Shown here in pieces: positions 1-6,050 of a stretch of DNA of 8,063 nt. The DNA comes from Gemmatimonadota bacterium. Lineage in GTDB: Bacteria > Latescibacterota > UBA2968 > UBA8231. The notes under the pieces are model-generated. The model was given only the letters and a program-made list of their open reading frames with translations. It searched no databases and was not told the origin of the DNA. Within the stretch, counting starts at the first letter, position 1; every line of letters starts with the position of its first letter. The translations under genes and the position numbers were made by a program. Where the stretch lies: NCBI GenBank assembly GCA_026706165.1, contig JAPOZF010000284.1:1-8063 (forward strand), in the 5' to 3' direction.

Positions 1-2
1 CG

Positions 3-932
3 CTGATGAAGATCGCGGCGCGGCGAATGCGCAAGGACAGCATCCTGCCGGGGTACCGGGGCAGGGAGGTGGCGTACGCCGCGGGCAAGGGGGAGCTCGC
101 CCTGTACCGCGGCCTGGAGAGCACCGGGGAAGCGGTCGTCGTCACCACCGCCGCACAGCTGCGCGAGCTCGCCGGGCAGTGGGAGCAGGGAGAAGGGAAT
201 CCCCGGCTGCCGGTCGGCTGCCTGCTCGGAATTGAAGGGGCCGACCCGATCCTGACGCCGGGGCAGGTGGGGGAGTGGTGGGAGGATGGGGTGCGCGTGG
301 TCAGCCTGACCCATTACGGCCGCAGCCGCTACGCCCACGGCACCGGCACCGGGACCGAGGGAGGGCTGCTGCCCCCCGGACCGGAGCTGCTGCGGGAGAT
401 GGAGTCCTGCGGCATGCTGCTCGACGCCACGCACATCGCCGACCGCAGCTTCTGGGAAGCCCTCGACCATTTCTCCGGCCCGGTCCTGGCGAGCCATCAG
501 AACTGCCGCGCCCTGGCCCCGGGAGAGCGCCAGTTCAGCGACGAGCAGGTCCGGGCGGTGATCGAGCGGGACGGCGTCGTCGGGGCCTCGATGGACACCT
601 GGATGCTGCGCGAGAAGCAGGAGATCGACTGGTCCTGCACCGAGAAGTTCCCGCGGCGGCAGTACTACGCGCGGGAGGAGGTCACCCTGGAGCATATCGC
701 CAACCACGTCGACCACGTCTGCCAGCTGGCGGGCAACTCCCGGCACGCGGGGATCGGCGGCGACACTGACGGCCAGGGGGGGATCGACGGGGCCCCCTTC
801 GAGATCGACAGCGTCGCCGACTACCGGAAGCTCGCCCCGATCCTCGAGCGCCGCGGCTACGGCAGCGAGGACGTCGCCAACGTCATGTACGGGAACTGGC
901 ACCGGTTCTACACCTCGTACCTGCCGCAGTGA
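3..932 (+). CDS. M19 (renal/membrane) dipeptidase family protein, 5' end missing
   Basis: Zinc-dependent dipeptidase family that cleaves dipeptides, including D-amino-acid-containing ones. The frame is open to the left edge, so the gene starts outside the window and the N-terminal HxD metal-binding motif of the family is not visible. Numbering from the ATG at 6, the remaining signature is complete: GIEGAD with bridging Glu77; LTHYGRSRYAHG with His103 (substrate-site His); LLDATH with His143 and VLASHQNCRAL with His164 (zinc ligands); Arg168/Arg175 nearby for the substrate carboxylate; and GIGGDTDG with Asp253. The C-terminal NWHRFY segment is typical of the family end. No signal peptide can be judged. 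It converges on a sialidase-like gene. In environmental bacteria M19 proteins often sit among catabolic genes, so the true substrate may not be a plain dipeptide. Family assignment is firm; substrate unknown. Confidence 0.9.
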   Translation: MMKIAARRMRKDSILPGYRGREVAYAAGKGELALYRGLESTGEAVVVTTAAQLRELAGQWEQGEGNPRLPVGCLLGIEGADPILTPGQVGEWWEDGVRVVSLTHYGRSRYAHGTGTGTEGGLLPPGPELLREMESCGMLLDATHIADRSFWEALDHFSGPVLASHQNCRALAPGERQFSDEQVRAVIERDGVVGASMDTWMLREKQEIDWSCTEKFPRRQYYAREEVTLEHIANHVDHVCQLAGNSRHAGIGGDTDGQGGIDGAPFEIDSVADYRKLAPILERRGYGSEDVANVMYGNWHRFYTSYLPQ

Positions 933-941
933 GGCGGCCCG

Positions 942-959
942 GTGGAAACGGCGTTCCAC
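942..959. other. Small hairpin in convergent intergenic gap (933-1046)
   Basis: GTGGAA (942-947) pairs with TTCCAC (954-959) around a 6-nt loop, just after the dipeptidase stop and facing the end of the sialidase-like gene. There is no T-run on either side, so a classical intrinsic terminator is not supported. The rest of the 114-bp gap is GC-rich and shows nothing recognisable beyond a short CTGCAGCTGCAG repeat. It may help end convergent transcription; this is a weak inference. Confidence 0.25.
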
Positions 960-1046
960 ACCTGCAGCTGCAGCCGGTTTTCCGCCGGACAGGCGCTGGA
1001 GCCGGCCGCCCGCTGCTGCGGGAAGCGGAGCCGACCCGGGCGCGGA

Positions 1047-1967
1047 TCAGGAGACGTCGGCCTTCGCCAGGTAGATGCTGGTCTTGTCTTCGTGGCTGGA
1101 GTAGTAGCTGATCCAGAGCAGGCCGTCGTGCCAGACCATCCCGGGGTAGGAGCAGTCGCCGCCGCTGGGCAGGCGCGCAACGGTCTCGTACCGGGTCGCC
1201 GTCATGCGGGCGAGAACGGTGCCGCGCTCGCCCTCGTGGGTGCCGCGCGAGCCTGCCCACAAGGTTCCGTCCGGGACGCGAATGAAGTTGGGGCCCCCCA
1301 GGCCGGCCTCGATGCGAGTGAACGACCAGTCGGTGTAGGGCGGCCAGCTGCGGCCGATCCAGTCGGGGCGGATCAGTGCGATCATCACCCCGTCCGGCAT
1401 GACGCGCAGGGTGGTTTCGCTGGCGGTCCAGATGTCGTCGGGCAGGCGGAACTCGGTGACCCACTGCCAGTCGAGGGCGTCGGTCGTCCTGTAGAGCATG
1501 CCGCGGCGCGGGTTGCTCCCCTCGCCGAGCTTGGAGACGGAGTACCCGGTGCCGCCGTGCCAGGTCACCCGCCACAGCCAGTGGTCTTCGGCGAGGCAGC
1601 GGACCGGCGCGGTCCAGGAGGTTCCGTCGTCGGAGAACGCTACCCGCGGGGAGCGGGTGAGGTACCTGCCGTCATCGTCGATGATCGAGCCGCCCGCCAG
1701 CAGCAGCATGCGGCCGTCCGGCATGACGGAGAGCTTGGGGTCGCGGAGGTCCACCCCCTCCTCGCTCACCTGCCCGGCGCTCGACCAGGCGACTCCGTCG
1801 TCGGACACGAGCACCCGCAGGGTGCCGATGCTGGCGCCGTGGTCGTCGGCCTCGCGGAACGTGCACCACCAGCGGCCGCGGTGGCGCAGCAGGTCGGTGA
1901 AGGCGTTGTGCGGGGCCCGGTCCCAGATCTTTTCGACGCCGAGTATGCGGGGGGTCTCCGTGGCCAT
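1047..1967 (-). CDS. Sialidase/neuraminidase-like (BNR/Asp-box) beta-propeller protein
   Basis: A 306-residue protein of the sialidase-fold superfamily, which as a family removes terminal sialic acids or related sugars. Two clear Asp boxes (S-x-D-x-G-x-x-W) are visible: SDDGVAW at 55-61 and SDDGTSW at 112-118, with a degenerate third near TTDALDW (161-167). Candidate active-site residues are Arg38 in CTFREADDH, Arg75/Asp76 in VDLRDPK, Glu184 in ASETTLRVMPDG and Tyr274 in CSYPGMVWHDG, the last resembling the Tyr region of sialidases. The start is set at the ATG at 1967 (MATETPR) because the sequence aligns from there. The frame extends to a TTG at 2033, but that adds low-complexity Pro/Gly/Cys sequence. 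No signal peptide is seen, so it is probably cytoplasmic, and no strong ribosome site precedes the ATG. It diverges from the glycosidase at 2050. Substrate unproven; many members of this subgroup are non-sialidase hydrolases. Confidence 0.82.
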   Translation of the reverse strand: MATETPRILGVEKIWDRAPHNAFTDLLRHRGRWWCTFREADDHGASIGTLRVLVSDDGVAWSSAGQVSEEGVDLRDPKLSVMPDGRMLLLAGGSIIDDDGRYLTRSPRVAFSDDGTSWTAPVRCLAEDHWLWRVTWHGGTGYSVSKLGEGSNPRRGMLYRTTDALDWQWVTEFRLPDDIWTASETTLRVMPDGVMIALIRPDWIGRSWPPYTDWSFTRIEAGLGGPNFIRVPDGTLWAGSRGTHEGERGTVLARMTATRYETVARLPSGGDCSYPGMVWHDGLLWISYYSSHEDKTSIYLAKADVS

Positions 1968-2003
1968 GGCGGCATAACCTAAGCCGGGCCCTGCCCGATC
2001 GCA

Positions 2004-2024
2004 CCCTGCCGGATCCCGGCAGGG
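2004..2024. promoter_or_regulatory. Perfect 9-bp inverted repeat between divergent glycosidase genes
   Basis: CCCTGCCGG (2004-2012), spacer ATC, CCGGCAGGG (2016-2024): a perfect dyad in the 82-bp gap between two divergently transcribed sugar-hydrolase genes. A further CCCTGCC copy lies at 1989-1995, in the same orientation as the left arm and 15 bp upstream of it. It could be an operator shared by both genes, or an RNA hairpin in the leader of the gene at 2050. No convincing -35/-10 boxes are visible in the gap. Confidence 0.5.
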
Positions 2025-2049
2025 AGGTCTCAACTCGAGGAAGGACGAG

Positions 2050-3138
2050 ATGAACAGCTACCGCTTCTTGCCAGCGCGGGACCGCCCCGTCCTCAGCCTC
2101 GCCCCGCTGTGCACCCGCATGGTTGCGGCCTACCGGGACCGCGCCGGCACCGTCCACCTGTTCACCGACGCCTACGACCCGCGCAGGGAGACGGCTTTCG
2201 ACGACCCCCTCGATTCCTGGGAAGCGGAGCCCCGCTACCTCACCACCACGGATTTCGACAGCTGGCAGGATCACGGCTTCGCCCTCACACGGGGCCGCTG
2301 GCGCGGCGGCGTCGCGCGTTCCGACGGAGACTGCGTCGGGGCCGCCAGTCCCGGGGTGGTGGTGGCCGGCGGCAGGGTGCTGTTGTTCTACGCCGGCAAG
2401 GGACCGGCGAACCCGGCCGGGCCGTTCGCGCGCACCACCAACCGGGAGGACCTGCCCGGCCTCATCCATCTGGCCGTGGCGCCGGCGGACGAAAACGGGG
2501 CTCCTGCGGGGCCGTTCGAGAAGAGGGGGCCGGTTACCGACTACGACGCCGGGTGGCGCTCGATCCGGCACGACGACCCCAACGCCGTGGTGACCGGGGA
2601 GGAGGTGCTGCTGTTCTTCAAGGGAATAGGTCCGGGCCAGACCCACGCCAACCGCGTCTTCGGCGTCGCCCGGACCCCAATCGACCGGCCGGAGGGCCCC
2701 TACCGCATCCACCCCGAGCCGGTACTGCGCACCGACCGCGGGGTGGAGTCGCCCCGGGTGTTCCGCGCCGGCGGCCGGTGGCAGATGTTCGCGCTCCAGT
2801 ACAGCCTTCCCGGCGACGACAGGCCGCGCCGCTACGGGCACTTCCGCGGGCGGGACCCGCTGCGCTGGGAACTGGTGAACGACGAGGTCTTGGCGACCAC
2901 GAGCGACCGGCCCCAGCACGGGGCCGCGGACATGTGCCCGCTGTGGACGCCGTTCGAGCCCGGGCCCCCGAAGCTCGCCTTCAGCAACCGCCTGGACGAC
3001 GGCGCCTGGGGGGACCCCGGGGTGTTCAAGCAGTGGCTTTGGGAGATCGAGGAAGTGCCGGTAGAGGGGTGCCTGGGGGCGCAGGAAAGGAGCGAGCGAG
3101 GGCGCCGTTTACCGGGGTCGCAGCCCGGCCCTGTTTGA
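2050..3138 (+). CDS. GH43/GH32-like five-bladed beta-propeller glycosidase
   Basis: A 362-residue protein with the repeated blade pattern of the GH43/62/32/117/130 five-bladed propeller fold: AASPGVVVAGGRVLLFYAG (98-116), DDPNAVVTGEEVLLFFKG (175-192) and VESPRVFRAGGRWQMFALQ (232-250). Acidic residues at strand starts are candidates for the catalytic and support groups: Asp40 in HLFTDAY, Asp175/Asp176 in HDDPN and Glu233 in VESPR. GH43 enzymes hydrolyse arabinose, xylose or galactose linkages; the substrate cannot be read here. Start: ATG at 2050 preceded by AGGAAGG at 2038-2044, ideal spacing. No signal peptide, so probably cytoplasmic action on imported oligosaccharides, like its divergent partner. 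Residues after about 338 (Cys/Arg/Gly-rich) lie beyond the conserved fold. No terminator with a T-run follows. The exact GH family is uncertain. Confidence 0.78.
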   Translation: MNSYRFLPARDRPVLSLAPLCTRMVAAYRDRAGTVHLFTDAYDPRRETAFDDPLDSWEAEPRYLTTTDFDSWQDHGFALTRGRWRGGVARSDGDCVGAASPGVVVAGGRVLLFYAGKGPANPAGPFARTTNREDLPGLIHLAVAPADENGAPAGPFEKRGPVTDYDAGWRSIRHDDPNAVVTGEEVLLFFKGIGPGQTHANRVFGVARTPIDRPEGPYRIHPEPVLRTDRGVESPRVFRAGGRWQMFALQYSLPGDDRPRRYGHFRGRDPLRWELVNDEVLATTSDRPQHGAADMCPLWTPFEPGPPKLAFSNRLDDGAWGDPGVFKQWLWEIEEVPVEGCLGAQERSERGRRLPGSQPGPV

Positions 3139-3160
3139 AGCCCGTTACTGGGGAAGTCGG

Positions 3161-3219
3161 ATTGTCCAAATAATGTCAAATAAAAAATAGACAAATACTT
3201 GACAAAACGTATTCATGCG
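3161..3219. promoter_or_regulatory. Candidate CarH/MerR-type operator: GACA half-sites with 11-bp spacing around a common dyad centre
   Basis: In an AT-rich island, GACA occurs on the plus strand at 3190-3193 and 3201-3204, exactly 11 bp apart, each preceded by T in the pattern T-n-n-A-C-A. A weaker third repeat in phase is T at 3210 with TCA at 3213-3215. On the minus strand the same motif appears at 3174-3177 and 3163-3166, also 11 bp apart with the same leading T. Both pairs are mirror images about one point (3183.5). The second plus-strand repeat is inside the TTGACA -35 box. Thermus CarH is described as binding 11-bp direct repeats of form nTnnACAnnnn over the -35 region. A CarH-like gene lies 660 bp downstream. 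Binding is inferred. Confidence 0.6.
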
Positions 3220-3226
3220 ATATAGT
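3199..3226 (+). promoter_or_regulatory. Sigma70-type promoter for the fasciclin gene
   Basis: Perfect -35 box TTGACA (3199-3204), 16-bp spacer, -10 box TATAGT (3221-3226). The expected transcript start is near 3233, giving a leader of roughly 57 nt before the ATG at 3290. Such near-consensus housekeeping boxes in a GC-rich genome suggest a strong promoter that is kept off by a repressor, consistent with the overlapping operator. Confidence 0.8.
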
Positions 3227-3252
3227 GGTTAGACAATTGGTGGCCAGAGAGG

Positions 3253-3283
3253 CCTCCTTTCACCATTTCCTTCCAATAGGAGG
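3253..3283 (+). promoter_or_regulatory. Leader element: CCTCCT complementary to the fasciclin Shine-Dalgarno
   Basis: The ribosome site AGGAGG (3278-3283) is ideal and sits 6 nt before the ATG. CCTCCT at 3253-3258 in the same leader is its exact complement, separated by 19 nt, so a six-pair hairpin could hide the ribosome site. The stem is short and does not extend, so it may be chance or mild translational control. Confidence 0.35.
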
Positions 3284-3289
3284 AATCGC

Positions 3290-3829
3290 ATGAATACCTT
3301 CCGAATTGCCTCGCTCCTGGCGCTGGCTCTTTCGTTCAGGGCCGGCCCGGCCGATGCCCAGAACGACGAGGATATCGTCGGGGTTGCCGTAGAGGCGGGC
3401 ATTTTCACCACGCTGGTCGCCGCGGTCGAGGCCGCCGAGCTGGTCGAGGTGCTCCAGGGTGAAGGGCCCTTCACCGTCTTCGCCCCCACCGACGATGCCT
3501 TCGCCGCACTGCCGGAGGGCACCGTCGAGTCGTTGCTGCAGCCGGAGAACAAGGAACTGCTGATCTCCATCCTGCTTTATCACGTCGTCCCCGGTTCGGT
3601 TCTGGCCGCCGACGTGTCGGAGCTGGATTCGGCCACCACCGTCAATGGCGCCTCGATCAGTATCAGCGTCAGTGACGGCGGCGTGATGATCAACAATGCC
3701 AATGTCCTCCAGACCGATGTCGCCGCCAGCAACGGGGTCATCCACATCATCGACGCGGTGCTTCTGCCTCCGCCCGGCACCGCCGTCGAGAGCAGTACCT
3801 GGGGTACGGTCAAGCAGCAGGCTCGCTGA
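3290..3829 (+). CDS. Secreted FAS1 (fasciclin) domain protein
   Basis: A 179-residue single-domain FAS1 protein. Residues 1-23 form a signal peptide (hydrophobic ASLLALAL core, likely cut after ADA before Gln24), so the mature protein is periplasmic or extracellular; no anchor or lipobox Cys is seen. FAS1 landmarks: the H1 motif [11 protein letters not shown] (61-71), the conserved YH in LLYHVVPG (96-102), and the H2 region [22 protein letters not shown] (134-155). The length equals one FAS1 domain plus a short C-tail containing SSTWG (168-172). FAS1 domains mediate adhesion in eukaryotes; in bacteria single-domain secreted forms are common and mostly of unknown role. The gene is monocistronic: strong promoter, ideal Shine-Dalgarno, and an intrinsic terminator directly after it. 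The operator-like array at its promoter and the CarH-like gene downstream suggest light/B12 control (inference). Confidence 0.92.
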   Translation: MNTFRIASLLALALSFRAGPADAQNDEDIVGVAVEAGIFTTLVAAVEAAELVEVLQGEGPFTVFAPTDDAFAALPEGTVESLLQPENKELLISILLYHVVPGSVLAADVSELDSATTVNGASISISVSDGGVMINNANVLQTDVAASNGVIHIIDAVLLPPPGTAVESSTWGTVKQQAR

Positions 3830-3851
3830 GCCAGGCATACTTCGACCGGAC

Positions 3852-3890
3852 GGGCCGCAGCGGTATCCTTTTTCCGTTGCGGCCCTTTTT
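3852..3890 (+). terminator. Rho-independent terminator after the fasciclin gene
   Basis: Stem GGGCCGCAGCGG (3852-3863) pairs with CCGTTGCGGCCC (3874-3885), 12 pairs with one G-U, 10-nt loop, followed at once by TTTTT (3886-3890). An additional outer pair CCGGAC (3846-3851) / GTCCGG (3893-3898) extends the symmetry past the T-run. It lies 23 nt after the fasciclin stop codon and separates the fasciclin transcript from the regulator gene. Confidence 0.9.
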
Positions 3891-3933
3891 ACGTCCGGCT
3901 TGCGGGGGGCCAACTGTCAGCACGGAAACCGGG

Positions 3934-3939
3934 TATATT
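3934..3939 (+). promoter_or_regulatory. -10 box TATATT of the regulator gene, implying a leaderless mRNA
   Basis: TATATT ends 8 nt before the A of the ATG at 3948, so transcription should begin at or within a base or two of the start codon. No Shine-Dalgarno-like sequence lies in front of that ATG. The -35 region is poor: AACTGT at 3912-3917 gives a 16-bp spacer but is not a good match. This is a weak or activator-dependent promoter by appearance. Confidence 0.5.
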
Positions 3940-3947
3940 CCTCACGC

Positions 3948-4916
3948 ATGGAAGAAATGCAGGGACACCCCATCAAGGTTGTCGTGCGACGGACCGGGCT
4001 TTCCGCCCACGTCATCCGCGTCTGGGAAAGGCGGTATGGAGCCGTGGAGCCGGCCCGGACCGAGACCAACAGACGGCTCTATTCCGACGACGACATCGCG
4101 CGCCTGATCTGCTTGCGGCAGGCGATTCAGGCCGGTCACAGCATTGGCCGGATCGCCCGTCTGCCCGCGGACGAGCTGGAGGAGCTGGTCCGCGCCGAGC
4201 ACGCGGCTGCGCCGTTGACTCCAGGCCGGTCGGACCGGGAGGACGAGGAAGAAGGCAGCGACGGCCGCGGCGAATTCCTCGAACGAGCCATGGCCGCGGT
4301 AAAAGGGCTGGACGCGGTCTCCCTGGAAGAGCAGTTGGTCCGCGCCTCGGTTGCCTTGAGCCAGCGGGCCCTGATCGAAGAGGTGGTCCAGCCGCTGATG
4401 GAGGGCATCGGCCGGATGTGGCGGGAGGGGGACTTGCGGGTGGCCGACGAACATATGGCCACCGCGGTGGTGCGCAGCTTCGTCGGCAACATGCGGGCCG
4501 CTTTCCAGGTGTCGGAAGCCGCACCCCGTATTGTCGCGACCACGCCGGCGGGGCAGCTGCACGAGCTGGGGGCCCTGCTCGCTTCGATCGTGGCGACGTC
4601 GGAAGGCTGGAACTCGACGTTTCTCGGCCCCAACCTGCCGGCCGAAGAGATCGCCGGAGCCGCGGCGCAAACGGGTGCCAGGGCTGTCCTGCTCAGCATC
4701 GTCTACCCGGGCGACGACCCCCACCTGGGCGGCGAGCTGATCAAACTGCGGCGTCTGCTCGGCGACGAGGTTGCCCTTTTGGCCGGCGGCCGGGCCGCCG
4801 CGCAGTACGGGCAATCTCTCGATCGGGCCGGGGCCGTTGCCCTGGCCACCCTGGACGAGCTGCGCGGCTCCTTGAATGCCTTGCGCCGGCAGCCCCTTCC
4901 GGCCCGGGGGAAATAG
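3948..4916 (+). CDS. carH: CarH/LitR-type MerR regulator with B12-binding photosensory domain
   Basis: A 322-residue protein. Residues 7-75 are a MerR-type winged helix (VWERRYG 25-31, NRRLYSDDDIARL 41-53). An acidic linker (about 97-107) follows, then a four-helix cobalamin cap (about 108-190) and a Rossmann B12 domain (about 194-315). The cap carries the CarH light-sensing signature W-x9-EH: Trp158, Glu168, His169. The lower cobalt ligand is His205 in QLHELG; the usual first residue of this motif is Asp/Glu, here Gln203. GG at 280-281 fits the B12 fold. Spacings Trp to His (47) and EH His to lower His (36) are one residue longer than in Thermus CarH. The family represses genes in the dark as an adenosylcobalamin-bound tetramer and lets go on light. 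The start is the ATG at 3948; the frame runs upstream into the fasciclin gene without protein-like sequence. The stop is 26 bp from the convergent neighbour's stop. Confidence 0.9.
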   Translation: MEEMQGHPIKVVVRRTGLSAHVIRVWERRYGAVEPARTETNRRLYSDDDIARLICLRQAIQAGHSIGRIARLPADELEELVRAEHAAAPLTPGRSDREDEEEGSDGRGEFLERAMAAVKGLDAVSLEEQLVRASVALSQRALIEEVVQPLMEGIGRMWREGDLRVADEHMATAVVRSFVGNMRAAFQVSEAAPRIVATTPAGQLHELGALLASIVATSEGWNSTFLGPNLPAEEIAGAAAQTGARAVLLSIVYPGDDPHLGGELIKLRRLLGDEVALLAGGRAAAQYGQSLDRAGAVALATLDELRGSLNALRRQPLPARGK

Positions 4917-4942
4917 CCCAACCCGAAAGAGGTGCGCGGGTC

Positions 4943-5986
4943 CTAAGGTGGCTCTACCCTGTACCGCTGCACCGCGTCCTCGTCCAGCTCGACCCCCAGT
5001 CCCGGCCTGTCCGGAACCACCGCATATCCTTCGCTGACCAAAGGCTCAGCGAGCAGGCTGTGCTCGTGGACGAAGTTGCCGCACAGGTCGCTGGCGAGGG
5101 TGCAGTTCGGCGCGGCCGCGGATGCGTGGAGACGGAACGCGTCGAAGATTCCCAGGTCGACGTTGGAGGCCTGCCACACGGGGATGCCGGCGGCGTCGGC
5201 GATTCGCGCCATGTCGAGGAATCCCCAGTCCGAAGGCGCGACATTGATCCCGTCCACGGCCTCCCGGTTCACCATCTCGATTACCTGGCGCGGGTTCTGC
5301 AGATGGGGGGCGATCAGTATCGATGTCTCTTCCTTGAGCCGCCGGTAGTCCTCCACGTCGTGCTTGGGGATCGGGTCTTCAAAGACGACGTCGTACGCCT
5401 CAATCTCGCGCGCCAGCGCCAGGGCCTGGTCGACGGTGTGGAACCGGTGACCGGGGTCGAGAACGATGCGCAGCGAGGGCGCGGCCTGGTGAATGGCGTG
5501 CACCCGGTCCGCCACGTTCCCGTCGTCGAGGGTGCACTTCACCTTGATGCCGTGGAAGCCCAGTTCCGCCGCTTTCCTGGCAGCCGCGGCTGACGCTTCC
5601 GGGCCCATGCGGGCGATCCAGTAGTCGACGAGCACCCGGCCCTTGGCCTTGCCGCCGAAGATGCGGTACAGGGGCCAGCCGACCGCCTTGCCTATCAGGT
5701 CCAGCAGGGCGATGTCGTACCCGCTTCCCCCCAGGCTGCGCGGCTCGAAGTCGAGGGGGTTTCGGCCGATCAGGTCCGGGACCGGTTCCTCGCGGTCGCC
5801 GAAATAGGGTCCGCTCATGCCGAGCCCGGTGATCCCCTCGTCCGTGTGAATGCGCAGCAGGTCCTGTCTTCTTTCCCCGAGGGGAGCGGGATAGGATTCG
5901 GTGAACTCCTCGTACTCGGGCGGCGGCAGGATCCCGGGCAGAAAGGGGACGCACACCACCGTCCGTTCCAGATGCGTGATTTTCAT
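4943..5986 (-). CDS. Mandelate racemase/muconate lactonizing enzyme family protein (enolase superfamily)
   Basis: A 347-residue protein of usual family length. The N-terminal capping domain covers about 1-115 and the TIM barrel follows. The general acid/base motif KVK is at 148-150 (GIKVKCTL). Metal ligands: Asp177 (VLDPGH) and Glu203 (VFEDPIP), 26 residues apart as in mandelate racemase. The third-ligand position, in ILIAPHLQNP, is occupied by His228 rather than Asp/Glu. The C-terminal barrel edge reads WQASNVDLGI (271-280). The family abstracts a proton alpha to a carboxylate, catalysing racemisation, dehydration of sugar acids or cycloisomerisation. Start: ATG at 5986 (MKITHLERT) with GGGGAGGAG about 9 nt upstream; the longer frame to 6283 overlaps the tautomerase gene and has no family similarity. 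It probably follows the tautomerase in one transcript (64-bp gap). Substrate cannot be assigned. Confidence 0.9.
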   Translation of the reverse strand: MKITHLERTVVCVPFLPGILPPPEYEEFTESYPAPLGERRQDLLRIHTDEGITGLGMSGPYFGDREEPVPDLIGRNPLDFEPRSLGGSGYDIALLDLIGKAVGWPLYRIFGGKAKGRVLVDYWIARMGPEASAAAARKAAELGFHGIKVKCTLDDGNVADRVHAIHQAAPSLRIVLDPGHRFHTVDQALALAREIEAYDVVFEDPIPKHDVEDYRRLKEETSILIAPHLQNPRQVIEMVNREAVDGINVAPSDWGFLDMARIADAAGIPVWQASNVDLGIFDAFRLHASAAAPNCTLASDLCGNFVHEHSLLAEPLVSEGYAVVPDRPGLGVELDEDAVQRYRVEPP

Positions 5987-6050
5987 TAAAACAATCTCCT
6001 CCCCGGCTGGACCAACTCTGCGTTGTGCCGGGAAGCGGCCCGGGTCCCGG

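Noticed and set aside
942..1982. Long plus-strand open frame opposite the sialidase-like gene
   Set aside because: Low-complexity Ala/Gly/Val/Pro sequence with no family signature; typical antisense frame in GC-rich DNA. The minus-strand frame has Asp boxes.
1672..2919. Long minus-strand frame spanning two divergent genes
   Set aside because: It crosses the intergenic region and both real genes, and has Arg/Pro/Gly-rich non-protein-like composition.
3151..3179. Minus-strand TTGACA at 3174-3179 as a second, divergent promoter
   Set aside because: No -10-like box at 16-18 bp downstream on the minus strand (the region is GC-rich) and no minus-strand gene starts there; it fits better as an operator half-site.
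3911..3920. TGTC at 3915-3918 as a CarH autoregulatory half-site
   Set aside because: Single copy, lacks the leading T of the motif and has no 11-bp partner.
3696..3947. Upstream extension of the regulator reading frame into the fasciclin gene and terminator
   Set aside because: The extra 84 residues are the shadow of the fasciclin frame and would cross the intrinsic terminator; MerR similarity begins after the ATG at 3948.
4418..5593. Plus-strand frame bridging the regulator and the enolase-superfamily gene
   Set aside because: It overlaps two well-supported genes in shadow frames and has no recognisable domain.
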